DNA of 64,000 bases from an uncultured Clostridia bacterium (GCA_934162255.1 CAKPIG010000005.1:1-64000), one strand, 5' to 3'; positions 32,110 through 41,140 are shown, counted from the stretch's first letter. Program-made: numbers and translations. The notes: a model not told the origin generated them from the letters alone.

Positions 32110-33636
32110 CTATTTTTCTATTTCATAAAAAACAAAATTAAGGTCTTCTGCTATTAGTTTATAATTTTCTAATCCTGTTTTTTCTATAATCATATTCATT
32201 TTTGAATTTTTATATAAGATTACATGTGTTATATCATATTTTTCAAATATATCTCCAAAGTAAACATCTAAGTTTGAAGATTTTATAAAATCTGAAAATA
32301 TGTCTTGTCCTTCATTATATTCTGGTGCATATAAATCACATCTTGAATCTATGAATACTGGTATTCCTTCAAATAATAAATAGCTTCCATAATTATATTC
32401 ATTATATATCCTTACATTTGTGAAATCATTGTTAAAATATGTTTTTATATATGTACTCATGTCTACTGGATATGCACTGTCATTTATATATGGTGATCTT
32501 ATTATTGGTTTTATAAATATGAAGCTTAATATTAAAACAAATAATGTTATTATTGTTAAACCAAATGGTTTAGTAAATATATTTATTAATTTTTCATCTA
32601 TGTTTTCTTCATTATCTTCCATAAATTGATATATCAATTTATTTAATATTATAAATCCTACTAATACAAATATCGTTGTTTGTCTTTTTGAATAAAACAT
32701 TAATAATGTTAGTCCTGCAAGCATAATCCAATCACTTACTTTTAGTTTTGTTTTTGTAAATATTAGTAGTGTAAGAAGTACTATTGTTACACATATTACA
32801 TCTGTGCTATTTATTAATACAAGTGGTTGGTGTTCGCTTATGCTCTGGGTTGTATTTCCTATCATTGTTTTGATTAAATATGTATATGGTGTTGTCCCTA
32901 ATGGTGTTAAAAATCCTGCCAATATCGCTAATATCATAAATATTATTAATAATTTTACTCCTGGTCTTTTATAGATTAGTATTCTTTCTCCTTGTTTTAC
33001 TTCTTTTCCATATTTATGTGCTGTTTTTTCTTCTATTACTGCTAAGAAATATTCAACTATATATGGCAAGTACAATACAAATGTAAATGGCCATACTGCA
33101 ACATGTAGGTTTGCAACTAATATTGATATTATCAATAGTGCAATCCCATATTTTTTCTCTTTTGTATCACATAGTTTTTCTATGCAATAGACTTCTAATA
33201 CAAAAAATATGAATGTCACTAATTGTGCTCTTGCAGCTATAAAACTTTTTAACATAATCATTGCCATTATTGTTATTATGAATGATATCGATTGATTTTT
33301 GGCAAGTTTTGTGTTTACTTTATATATTGTAATTCCTAATATTACGGCAAGTACACATGTTGATGCATAAATTCCTGCCATTCCACCTACTGAGTAAATT
33401 AAGTATATTAATACATCATATAACCAATGTGGATATGTATAACTTAAATTTTCATGCCATGAAAATGGATCTTTCATGTCTATTCCTTTGTTTTGTACTA
33501 TGTGTTCTCCTATTTTGATTGTGTAAAATGTATCATTTTGTAACATTTTTGGTGATAGGCTTACGCAAAGTATTGCTATTAGCGTTATTGCTAATATATC
33601 AAATATGATTTTTTTATTTATCTTTTTTTCCTTCAT
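32110..33636 (-). CDS. Polytopic membrane protein, GT-C glycosyltransferase-like
   Basis: 508 residues with about ten membrane helices, after a short cytoplasmic N-terminus. The first extracellular loop (LQNDTFYTIKIGEHIVQN) holds acidic residues and DPFSWH. The C-terminal extracellular region contains RIYNEYNYGSYLLFEGIPVF. These features resemble lipid-sugar-using GT-C or mannosyltransferases of wall polymer or lipid glycosylation. Donor and acceptor unknown. I chose the ATG at 33634-33636 since GGAGG lies 5 nt before it. It precedes rluD. Confidence 0.65.
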   Translation of the reverse strand: MKEKKINKKIIFDILAITLIAILCVSLSPKMLQNDTFYTIKIGEHIVQNKGIDMKDPFSWHENLSYTYPHWLYDVLIYLIYSVGGMAGIYASTCVLAVILGITIYKVNTKLAKNQSISFIITIMAMIMLKSFIAARAQLVTFIFFVLEVYCIEKLCDTKEKKYGIALLIISILVANLHVAVWPFTFVLYLPYIVEYFLAVIEEKTAHKYGKEVKQGERILIYKRPGVKLLIIFMILAILAGFLTPLGTTPYTYLIKTMIGNTTQSISEHQPLVLINSTDVICVTIVLLTLLIFTKTKLKVSDWIMLAGLTLLMFYSKRQTTIFVLVGFIILNKLIYQFMEDNEENIDEKLINIFTKPFGLTIITLFVLILSFIFIKPIIRSPYINDSAYPVDMSTYIKTYFNNDFTNVRIYNEYNYGSYLLFEGIPVFIDSRCDLYAPEYNEGQDIFSDFIKSSNLDVYFGDIFEKYDITHVILYKNSKMNMIIEKTGLENYKLIAEDLNFVFYEIEK

Positions 33637-33706
33637 TTTGGCCTCCAATATTAATTTTTAATATTGAGTATTATATCAAAGATTTTTTTAAAGGTCAAAA
33701 TTTTTA

Positions 33707-33734
33707 AAAGAGCACTTCTTTTGAAATGCTCTTT
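33707..33734 (-). terminator. Terminator of the double-OB SSB gene
   Basis: AAAGAGCA (33707-33714) pairs with TGCTCTTT (33727-33734), extended inward with one mismatch by TTC/GAA and a 4-nt loop. A T-run lies at 33701-33705 of the complement side (AAAAA), so termination is moderate. Confidence 0.6.
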
Positions 33735-33749
33735 CTACTTTTATTTATA

Positions 33750-34451
33750 TTATACAGCTTCACTTTCTGTTGTTTCTTCTTTTTTGTCTGTTCCTTCTTC
33801 ATTTAATAGTTCTAGACTGCATATTGAAACTTCATATGCAACTTTCATTTCAGATGTTCCATCTTCATATTTCTTTTCATATTGTCTTGATTGAACTCTT
33901 CCTATTATTTTTACTTGAGCTCCAACTTCTAAGTTTTGGCAAAATCTTGCATTTCTTCCCCATGCTATTGTTGGAATATAGTCTGATTTATTGTACGCTC
34001 TGTTTACTGCTAATAATAAATCTGCTATTTCTCTTCCAAATGGTGTTTGTCTGTAAATTGGTTTTTTACAAACAAATCCAATAAGTACAACTTCATTTGT
34101 TGTTTCATCTTTTTTTGCAATTTCGCTTTCTTCTTGCTCTTCTGATTCTTTAACTTCTTCAACATCTTTAGCGAATACTGTTAGAATTAACTTGTTTCTT
34201 TCATTTTCATAACTATTGTAAGATCTGAATTGACCTTTTATTAATAGTTTTTTACCTTCTTCTAACATTTCATCAGTTATTATTCTTTCTGATATAGTTA
34301 TTGGTATTATGTCTGCGTTTCCACTTAAACGTGGTATTGATAAATTAAAAATGTAAAATTTTTCTCCATAAATTTCATGGCTAAATTTTTTTTCGCCTGT
34401 AACTTTTCCTACTAATGTTAAGTAGTTGTTTTCTAAATAATTTGTATCCAA
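33750..34451 (-). CDS. Single-stranded DNA-binding protein with two OB folds
   Basis: 233 residues with two tandem OB folds: residues about 1-105 and 118-220. The second has the SSB-like block VVLIGFVCKKPIYRQTPFGR, LLAVNRAYNKSDYIPTIAWG and VGAQVKIIGRVQSR. Between them is a charged linker (EEVKESEEQEE). Canonical SSB has one OB fold plus an acidic tail; here the C-terminus is acidic but ends in SEAV rather than DDDIPF. A partial paralog with another role is possible. It ends with a terminator. Confidence 0.75.
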   Translation of the reverse strand: MDTNYLENNYLTLVGKVTGEKKFSHEIYGEKFYIFNLSIPRLSGNADIIPITISERIITDEMLEEGKKLLIKGQFRSYNSYENERNKLILTVFAKDVEEVKESEEQEESEIAKKDETTNEVVLIGFVCKKPIYRQTPFGREIADLLLAVNRAYNKSDYIPTIAWGRNARFCQNLEVGAQVKIIGRVQSRQYEKKYEDGTSEMKVAYEVSICSLELLNEEGTDKKEETTESEAV

Positions 34452-34610
34452 TTTTATTTCCTCCCTATCTTTTTTTATTTATCAATTGTAAATTACCTTC
34501 TTGCTTTTCTCTTTTTAAAATTTTCTACATTTCTTATTATACAACATTTTTTTGGTTTTGTCTACATAAAAAGTTATTTTTTTCTAATTTTTCCTCATTT
34601 TATTGCCTTT

Positions 34611-35102
34611 TTATAAATTATGGAGTTGTTTTATTATGAAAACCACCAAATTCGTGTAAACTTTTTTGTCTTTTTTTTGACTTATATCTATTTCTTTTTC
34701 TTGTATTTCTATCTTTTTATTATTCGCACTTATTAGCTCTCTTTGTATACTTACTATTATTTTTTCTTCTTTTATACTTGATATTGTTATTGTTGATTTT
34801 GGATTAAATCCATATGTTATTAGCTTGATTGGTATGTTTATGCTAATTTTACTCAATATTTCTATTCTAATATCTGCATTTATTATTAAGTAATTTACTC
34901 TATTTATCAACTCTTCAAAATATTTATATTCTTGCTGGTCAATTTCTATGTCTTCCATAAATATGATTTCATTAAATTTGATGTTTTTTAAATTTTTTAT
35001 GCTTTCTTTATTTAATTGTATTATTTTTGATTCTATATTATTGGTTTCATTTTTTATCAGCTGTATACTTTTCTTTTTTCCAATTATACCAATTAGTGAC
35101 AT
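34611..35102 (-). CDS. Hypothetical protein, 163 residues
   Basis: Not recognised. It starts MSLIGIIGKKKSIQLIKNE, a P-loop-less nucleotide-fold-like beginning, and has alternating strands and helices (VNYLIINADIRIEIL, PIKLITYGFNPKSTITISSI). The YGFNP segment faintly resembles Mur ligase surroundings, but the ATP site is absent. No signal peptide. AAGGAG about 5 nt before the ATG. It is bordered by the SSB and the PdaB-like genes; no shared function is implied. Confidence 0.5.
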   Translation of the reverse strand: MSLIGIIGKKKSIQLIKNETNNIESKIIQLNKESIKNLKNIKFNEIIFMEDIEIDQQEYKYFEELINRVNYLIINADIRIEILSKISINIPIKLITYGFNPKSTITISSIKEEKIIVSIQRELISANNKKIEIQEKEIDISQKKDKKVYTNLVVFIIKQLHNL

Positions 35103-35251
35103 GGCATCTCCTTACATAAATATATTGTAAGTGTTTCCTATTTGTTGTTATTTATGCAAGTCTTTTTATATAAATTTGTACATATATTCTATTAGGTATA
35201 ATGGTATATTTAATATTTTGCCGTCTTGATTTAAATTATTTAACTAGTTTT

Positions 35252-36028
35252 TCACACTTTTGTAAGGATTTTTGTTTTTTGAGTTCCATTATTATCTATA
35301 TTATAGTTATCTTTATATATTAATTCTGAAACAGTTACAAGATCATAACCTTGTGCTTTTATATTTTTTATTAACATATCTAAGCTTTCTGCTGTATGCT
35401 TTGTTCCATTATGGCTTAATATTATTGAACCTTTTTCTAATTTATTTTTTAACCTTTTCCACATTTCTTCTCCTGTTAGGCCTTCATAATCTAATGTATC
35501 TAAGTTCCATTGAATACAATAATATCCATTATCTTGTGCTGTTTTTATTACAGTGTTGTTATATTCTCCATATGGTGCTCTATATAATTTTGTTTTTTCT
35601 CCTGTTATTTTTTCGATTTTGCTTACACTTAGATTAATTTCTTCTAAATTTTTTTCTGCACTTAATTTATTTACATGTGGATGTGTGTTACTATGTGATG
35701 CTATTTCATGCCCAGCATCATGTATCTTTTTTACTGCCTCTGGATATTTATCAACCCATTCTCCTACAACAAAAAATGTTATATGTACATCATTATTTTT
35801 TAATGTTTCTAATATGCTGTCTATGTCGTTTGCATTCCATGCACAATTCATTGTAAATGCAACTTTGTTTTCTTCTGTTTGCACATTATATATTGGCAAA
35901 TATCTTATATTTGCCGATGTTTCAATTACACTTAAATTATTTATATTTGCTATAACTATTAATGTTACAACTGTTAATATTGATACAATATATGTTTGTA
36001 TCTTTTCTTTGCTGAATATAAAAAACAT
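35252..36028 (-). CDS. PdaB-like polysaccharide deacetylase homolog with altered motif 1
   Basis: 258 residues with an N-terminal signal anchor (about 11-30) and a NodB domain. Motif 2 is HSNTHPH (intact metal ligands) and motif 3 is RAPYGEYN. Motif 1 reads FTMNCAWN where active NodB enzymes have TFDD: both Asp residues are missing. It most resembles Clostridial PdaB-family proteins of the sporulation group that have FDCAW. Location: outer face of the membrane. Possibly inactive or with a different metal set. GGAGG 9 nt before the ATG. Confidence 0.75.
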   Translation of the reverse strand: MFFIFSKEKIQTYIVSILTVVTLIVIANINNLSVIETSANIRYLPIYNVQTEENKVAFTMNCAWNANDIDSILETLKNNDVHITFFVVGEWVDKYPEAVKKIHDAGHEIASHSNTHPHVNKLSAEKNLEEINLSVSKIEKITGEKTKLYRAPYGEYNNTVIKTAQDNGYYCIQWNLDTLDYEGLTGEEMWKRLKNKLEKGSIILSHNGTKHTAESLDMLIKNIKAQGYDLVTVSELIYKDNYNIDNNGTQKTKILTKV

Positions 36029-36185
36029 AAATCATAACCTCCATGTTAAGCCATAAAACTATTTATATTTAATTTTATGTTTTATTTTGAAGATTATGAT
36101 TTTATTTTTTTATAAATTTTTTGCTCATTTTAGCAAAAAATTTTTGGCCATCAGTACTTTTTTCTAATTTTTTTACATTTAAATA

Positions 36186-36584
36186 TTATTGTTTGATATT
36201 TAATATCTCATCCTTTTTATTTTTCAACCAATTGATTTCTCTATTAAAGTCTTCATCACTCCAATTGCAAAATGTATAATTTGTATCTTTATTTTTCCTG
36301 ATTTGTTCCATTTCCTCAATTGTAATATATTTTACGTCTGCAACCTCTTCTTTTTGTAATATATATTCATTTATTTTATAATTTACCACAAAAATAAAAT
36401 TATATGAAAAACGTTTATTAGTATCATTACACTTATGAATATCTATTGTTCTAATTTGTTCTTTAGGAATTTCTATTCCTAATTCTTCTTTTACTTCTCT
36501 TGATATTGCATTTTCCACAGTTTCACCACTATCAACTTGTCCTGTTAATTGGTTATTTTCATCAACAACATCTACTAATTCCAT
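36186..36584 (-). CDS. Nudix hydrolase
   Basis: 132 residues. The Nudix box is complete: G, five residues, E, seven residues, REVKEELGI (within GQVDSGETVENAIS and the following block). It hydrolyses nucleoside diphosphate-linked substrates; substrate unknown. The start is the ATG at 36582-36584, preceded by GGAGGGG; an in-frame ATG at 36626 lacks a site. It lies 19 nt after the HD-domain gene, same direction. Confidence 0.85.
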   Translation of the reverse strand: MELVDVVDENNQLTGQVDSGETVENAISREVKEELGIEIPKEQIRTIDIHKCNDTNKRFSYNFIFVVNYKINEYILQKEEVADVKYITIEEMEQIRKNKDTNYTFCNWSDEDFNREINWLKNKKDEILNIKQ

Positions 36585-36603
36585 TATACCCCTCCGTCTA
36601 ATC

Positions 36604-37371
36604 TTATATTTTCTCCATATACTCATTTGATATTTTCAAAATCTCATCAACCTGTTTTTTTATTATTTCACTTGAAAAATGCTCTTTTACTCTTTGAGCA
36701 AATTGTTCTAAATATTTTCTATTTTTTAGATATTCCAATGAAAAATCAAAATTCAAATCATATATATATGCATAAAATGTTGCTATTTGGTCTGCATTAT
36801 TTTCAACATCTTTATAATTTATAACATGATCATAAATAAATTGATTCATTATTTTTGAACTTATCTCTTTGCATTCAAAATCTTTATACCAAAATATGCT
36901 TTCAAAATCATATTTACAAATCGTATAATATATATCAAGTTTATCTGCATCTCTAATTAGTTTTACAAAAAATAATTCTTCATCAGTTAAGTTATCATCT
37001 ATTTTATATTTGTTATGATTTAAGATTGCTTTTTTTATTATTTCATAATATTTTTGTTCTACTTTAAATTTTTCTATTAATCCGTCTTCAAACAAGACTT
37101 TTACACTCAATTCAGCATGATTTATTGAATTTTTATCACTAAATGTATTATAAATTTCGGCTTGTTTGAATCTTCCTATATCATGACAATATCCTATTGT
37201 TTCGGCAAGTTTTATTTGTTCTTCATTTAGATTTAGTTTTTCGGCTAGTATTTTGCTCATTTCAGCAACTCTTTCTATATGTTCAATTTTTAATTTTATT
37301 CTGCCTTCCTCTGGATTGAATTGCTTTATGTATTTTTCAAATTCATTTTTTACGTTTTCTATCTCTATCAT
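36604..37371 (-). CDS. HD-domain phosphohydrolase
   Basis: 255 residues. HD-superfamily metal ligands are in order: His in KIEHIERVAEMSK (about residue 29), the HD pair in IGYCHDIGRFKQ (about 68-69), the later His residues in NSINHAELSVK and LNHNKYK, and Asp in LIRDADKLDIY. Probably a nucleotide or second-messenger phosphodiesterase. AAAGGAG upstream of the ATG. It precedes the Nudix gene by 19 nt, so the pair may handle nucleotide pools together (inference). Confidence 0.8.
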   Translation of the reverse strand: MIEIENVKNEFEKYIKQFNPEEGRIKLKIEHIERVAEMSKILAEKLNLNEEQIKLAETIGYCHDIGRFKQAEIYNTFSDKNSINHAELSVKVLFEDGLIEKFKVEQKYYEIIKKAILNHNKYKIDDNLTDEELFFVKLIRDADKLDIYYTICKYDFESIFWYKDFECKEISSKIMNQFIYDHVINYKDVENNADQIATFYAYIYDLNFDFSLEYLKNRKYLEQFAQRVKEHFSSEIIKKQVDEILKISNEYMEKI

Positions 37372-37531
37372 TTTGAACTCCTTTCAATTTTTACCATTAT
37401 ACTTTTTTCTTTGCCTCTAGTAAATACTTTTCTGAATTTTCATTTAATAATTCAGCTCTATTTGGATAGACTATGTTTGCGAATTTTATTGCTATACTTC
37501 ATTTAAGAATATTTTCAATGGGGTGATATAT

Positions 37532-37768
37532 ATGTATTTATCTGATGCAGTAAGAAATAGAATTAGATTTTATCAAGACAAAAAGCAAATGAGTCTTTGG
37601 GCTTTGTTCAAGGCTTCTGGTGTTCCAATGTCAACACTTGCAGCTTTTATGAGTCAAAGAACTGAATTAATAAAGTTAGATACTTTACTTCATATTTGCG
37701 AAGGTTTTGGTATAACTTTAACAGAATTTTTTGAAGACGAAGTTTTTAAAGAAGTAGAACAAGATTAA
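37532..37768 (+). CDS. XRE-type helix-turn-helix regulator
   Basis: 78 residues. The helix-turn-helix covers about residues 15-60: MSLWALFKASGVPMSTLAAF then LDTLLHICEGFGITLTEFFE, as in Cro/C1 repressors. No sensor domain. The start is the ATG at 37532, since GGGGTG lies 7 nt before it; the GTG at 37523 lies within that site. Located 120 nt upstream of the zincin gene, whose promoter is separate. It may regulate neighbours (inference). Confidence 0.8.
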   Translation: MYLSDAVRNRIRFYQDKKQMSLWALFKASGVPMSTLAAFMSQRTELIKLDTLLHICEGFGITLTEFFEDEVFKEVEQD

Positions 37769-37776
37769 TTGAATAT

Positions 37777-37820
37777 TGTAATATTTTTGTAATATAAATG
37801 TAATGTAATTGTAATACACT
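37777..37820 (+). repeat. Four 11-bp direct repeats, Pho-box-like operator
   Basis: TGTAAT starts at 37777, 37788, 37799 and 37810: four exact copies with exactly 11-bp period. The last unit ends at 37820, 17 bp before the -10 (37838-37843), and takes the place of a -35 (TACACT, poor). This is the geometry of PhoB/OmpR-family activated promoters. Confidence 0.75.
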
Positions 37821-37837
37821 TTTACGACAAAATATTG

Positions 37838-37843
37838 TATAAT
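37838..37843 (+). promoter_or_regulatory. -10 box of the zincin promoter
   Basis: TATAAT with no recognisable -35; the upstream 11-bp repeat array fills that position. TGACGAA, a match to the Spo0A core TGNCGAA, lies at 37850-37856, near the predicted start site. Confidence 0.6.
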
Positions 37844-37888
37844 TAATTTGACGAATTTTTATACAAAAAGACAAATTTGGAGGATAAA

Positions 37889-38971
37889 ATGAGCATTGAG
37901 TCTGACCTACGCAAAGATGGAATTAGAGTAATCGACATACTTGATACAGTATCTGTAAATAAAATAGCTCATAGTATAGCCAAAAAACTTTGTGATAATT
38001 TTCCTGAACTTTGTTTTAGTGAAAATGTTTTATTCACAAAATTGTCTCAATTAAATATGTATAGAGCTAGTATGCCTGAAGGAATGGCTGAGGCTAACTA
38101 TTTTTATAAAAATACATCTATATATTTTAATGAAAAAATCGCATTTGAGGACTTAGAAGAATTCGCTATTCACGAGTGTATTCATTATATTCAAGAAGTT
38201 AAAGATAAAAAGAATAACCTTGTTCGAATGGGTCTATGCGTTTTTGATAATTTTAAAATTTTAGGTATGGGATTAAATGAAGCTGCTGTGCAGTATATGA
38301 CTTCCAAAATCATAGGTATTGAAAGAGACTATGTAAAATATTTTGGAGTTTCTTTCAGAACAGCAAGTCCATCATATTATCCTATAGAATGTAATTTAAT
38401 TGAACAAATGGCTTATATAACAGGTGAATCTGTTTTATTTGATAGTACTTTTACAAGTAATGATAAATTTAAGAATAAGTTTATTGAGTTAACTTCTGAA
38501 AAAACATATGATGAGGTTGAATATTGTATCGACCAAATTCTTGAACTTGAAGAAACAATTATAAAATTAGGTAATAAGTTTGCTTCTTTTGATGAAAGAA
38601 ATAAAAAGGTTGATAAAATAGTTGCAAAATCTGATAGCTGTAAGGCTAAGATTGCCGAATATTATGTTAAAGCTCAAAATTTAATAATCAAAAATTATTT
38701 TGATAGAGCTTTTAAAAAGATTACTAATTTAGAAGAACTTGATGAATATAGAAAAAGCTTAGAACATTATAAGGAGTTAATTGGTCGTACTGATGACTAT
38801 ACCTTCTTTGATGATTACTATACAGAAAAGATGACCGAGTTAGAACATAAATCTAATATACTTGAAAATGGCGGCATCGAAACTGCTCTTGAGGTCAAGA
38901 AAGTTAATAAATTTGTTTCTTGGTTTAGAGCATTTAAGAACTTCGTAACAGGAGAAAAAATACATAATTAA
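37889..38971 (+). CDS. Zincin-like protein (HExxH) of unknown function
   Basis: 360 residues, cytoplasmic-looking, no signal peptide. FAIHECIHYIQE at about residues 93-104 provides H95, E96, H99 of an HExxH motif, and NEAAVQY (Glu near 131) could supply the third ligand, as in gluzincins. Residues 200-330 are helical and charged (coiled-coil-like), and the C-terminus KFVSWFRAFKNFVTGEK is amphipathic. The start is the ATG at 37889, preceded by GGAGG; TTG at 37877 falls in the site. Its promoter carries the 11-bp repeats. It is not a typical M78 partner of XRE regulators. Confidence 0.6.
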   Translation: MSIESDLRKDGIRVIDILDTVSVNKIAHSIAKKLCDNFPELCFSENVLFTKLSQLNMYRASMPEGMAEANYFYKNTSIYFNEKIAFEDLEEFAIHECIHYIQEVKDKKNNLVRMGLCVFDNFKILGMGLNEAAVQYMTSKIIGIERDYVKYFGVSFRTASPSYYPIECNLIEQMAYITGESVLFDSTFTSNDKFKNKFIELTSEKTYDEVEYCIDQILELEETIIKLGNKFASFDERNKKVDKIVAKSDSCKAKIAEYYVKAQNLIIKNYFDRAFKKITNLEELDEYRKSLEHYKELIGRTDDYTFFDDYYTEKMTELEHKSNILENGGIETALEVKKVNKFVSWFRAFKNFVTGEKIHN

Positions 38972-39054
38972 CAAATGATGAATTTTAGTTTACAAATGAT
39001 TCTAATTTGCTAATGAAATTTTTATCTACTAATGATTATTATACAAAAGATATT

Positions 39055-39081
39055 AAAACCTCAGTTTTTAGCTGAGGTTTT
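39055..39081. terminator. Bidirectional terminator between zincin and DUF4214 genes
   Basis: AAAACCTCAG (39055-39064) pairs with CTGAGGTTTT (39072-39081), 7-nt loop, T-rich flanks on both strands. Confidence 0.8.
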
Positions 39082-39083
39082 AT

Positions 39084-41030
39084 TTATTGTATTCCAAATG
39101 AACCTGTATATGCATTTATTGCTTCTGTTGTACTTCCTAAATATCCAATAATCGTTTGTCTTGAATATGAACTCCCAATTAATCCTGCATGATAATTTAA
39201 TCCTCCTGAATCTGGTTCTCTAAACATTATAGATCTATATATTCTTCTAACATGTTCTGTGTTATTGTAGTTGTGTAAATTATATTCCTCTCCATTTAAT
39301 AAACCTGCTTGTACCACTGCCATTGCCATGTATTTTTGATTTCCTGATACACTTGAGCTATATCCACAAGATGAAAAATACCCTTGTCCACTAGGCCAAT
39401 AGTTAAAATTATATCCATCATATAAAATCTTTGTCCAATATTCTTCACCTGAATCATCTGCCATTCTGTCTAATATATTATAATATGCTCTTACAACAAA
39501 TGCTTGGTATTTATTATATACTCTAATTGTTTGTTTTGCATATCCAATATTTCCTGCTGAATCTACTCCTTTTCCATATATATAATATATTGTAGAATTA
39601 GCTGCAGCTGTAGCTGATGATGGACTATCATTTGCAGAAAGTCTTATTACTGTTTCTTGAGTACTTCCTCCAGAAACATTGCTCCAGTTTCCAGAAGCAC
39701 TTACAGATGTTACATTATCATAATTACCAACATTTTGTGTGCTTGCTCTAAATTGAAGGCTTGTTATATATTCATTTGCATTTATTCTCATAGTTATTGC
39801 TTTTCCAGAAAATGCTTTATATGTGCTTGTACTTGTCCCTGATGCCATTCCATTAGTCAAGTTATAACTATCAGTACCAACTCTCATGTTATACCACATT
39901 GTTTCTCCTAATGATATGGTTGGAGCAATATTGTCTAAATAAAATGCATTTGTTCTAGCAGTTGTAGTATTTCCCACATTGTCTTTGGCTATAACCCACA
40001 AATACCAGTTGTTTCCACTATCGACTGACCCTGTTATTGTCCCTCCATTTGAAAATGTTCTGCTAAATGAACTTTCTGCTGGTGTTGACGTGCTTTGAGT
40101 CCATGCATATTTTAATGAACTTGTATTAACTCCTGATCCACTATCAGATACTGTTACTGTTGTGCTATGGCTTTTAGCCCATGTTGTACTTCCATTTGTT
40201 CCAAAAGATACCGTTGGAGCTGTTATATCCATTTTTACTTGAGTTGTTTCAACTTCACTTACTTGTCCAAGATTATCTACTGCTCTAAACCAAATTGTCG
40301 TATTATAATTGTTATACCATCCACCTTTTATGCTTGCTGAGTTTCCGTTTCTTTCTAGACTATTTCCCCAATTTGTTGACCAATTTACATTATCATAACT
40401 AAACTCTATTCTGTCTATTTGTGTTCTATCATCTTCTGTTGATGATGTTGCTGTTATAGTCAACATTGAATTTGTCCAGTTTCCATTACTTGGGTTGTCT
40501 ATTACTGGCTTACTTGGTGGTGGTGGACCTATTTCAAAATTTATGTATGAATTCAATTCATTGCTATTTGCAACAGTTCCATCTTTATATTTGAAAGTTA
40601 TATATATTGTAACTTCCTCTTTTGATTTTATTAATCCTCCCTTTTGTATTCCTCCTGTATCAATAACTACTTCTATATCAGTATTATCATAAAATGACTC
40701 ATCATAGCTTAAACCTATAAAAGCATAGTTTTGACTTGTATTGTTATATAATTTTACTTTATATGTTATACTTGAGCTTCCATTTGTCTTTGATAACACT
40801 ACTGTATTACTTAACATTCTTTTGACATATGTATTTATTTTTGATTCTACTGTGTCTGCATCTACATTTGAATAATATTCTGCATCACTTATAAATACTC
40901 CTTCTTGTAAAGGACTTTCTGCTTGTACTTCTATTGTTCCTGTGATATTTCCTATACTTGCAAATGCAGTTCCTAATATCATTACGATAAACATGAGAAA
41001 AAAAGGAATTATACTTCTTATTTTTTTCAT
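39084..41030 (-). CDS. Secreted multi-domain surface protein with DUF4214 C-terminus
   Basis: 648 residues. The signal peptide is at about 1-24 (IIPFFLMFIVMILGTAFA). A beta-sandwich domain follows (about 30-165), then repeated Ig-like modules (PVIDNPSNGNWTNSMLTITA; TAPTVSFGTNGSTTW; IAPTISLGE) to about 510, and a C-terminal DUF4214-type helical domain with paired segments (ILDRMADDSGEEYWT and IMFREPDSGGLNYH). No LPXTG is visible. DUF4214 occurs in surface-layer or calcium-binding exported proteins. Promoter at 41059-41087, with a Pho-box-like array further upstream. Confidence 0.75.
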   Translation of the reverse strand: MKKIRSIIPFFLMFIVMILGTAFASIGNITGTIEVQAESPLQEGVFISDAEYYSNVDADTVESKINTYVKRMLSNTVVLSKTNGSSSITYKVKLYNNTSQNYAFIGLSYDESFYDNTDIEVVIDTGGIQKGGLIKSKEEVTIYITFKYKDGTVANSNELNSYINFEIGPPPPSKPVIDNPSNGNWTNSMLTITATSSTEDDRTQIDRIEFSYDNVNWSTNWGNSLERNGNSASIKGGWYNNYNTTIWFRAVDNLGQVSEVETTQVKMDITAPTVSFGTNGSTTWAKSHSTTVTVSDSGSGVNTSSLKYAWTQSTSTPAESSFSRTFSNGGTITGSVDSGNNWYLWVIAKDNVGNTTTARTNAFYLDNIAPTISLGETMWYNMRVGTDSYNLTNGMASGTSTSTYKAFSGKAITMRINANEYITSLQFRASTQNVGNYDNVTSVSASGNWSNVSGGSTQETVIRLSANDSPSSATAAANSTIYYIYGKGVDSAGNIGYAKQTIRVYNKYQAFVVRAYYNILDRMADDSGEEYWTKILYDGYNFNYWPSGQGYFSSCGYSSSVSGNQKYMAMAVVQAGLLNGEEYNLHNYNNTEHVRRIYRSIMFREPDSGGLNYHAGLIGSSYSRQTIIGYLGSTTEAINAYTGSFGIQ

Positions 41031-41058
41031 ATTTTTCTTTCCTTTTTATATTATTTCA

Positions 41059-41087
41059 AGTATATCATTATGTCTATTTTTTAACAA
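41059..41087 (-). promoter_or_regulatory. Sigma-A promoter of the DUF4214 gene
   Basis: TTGTTA (complement of 41082-41087), 17 bp spacer, TATACT (complement of 41059-41064), 30 bp before the start codon. Confidence 0.65.
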
Positions 41088-41090
41088 CAT

Positions 41091-41140
41091 TAAAAATTCC
41101 GATATATATATATACGCCCTCAAGGGTTTCCGGGATTTTT
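41091..41140 (-). terminator. Terminator of the GltD-like gene
   Basis: On the plus strand AAAAATTCCG pairs with CGGGATTTTT (10 bp, one G-U) with an inner GCCCT/AGGGT stem. Minus-strand transcription sees the arm ending in TTTTT. Confidence 0.6.
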
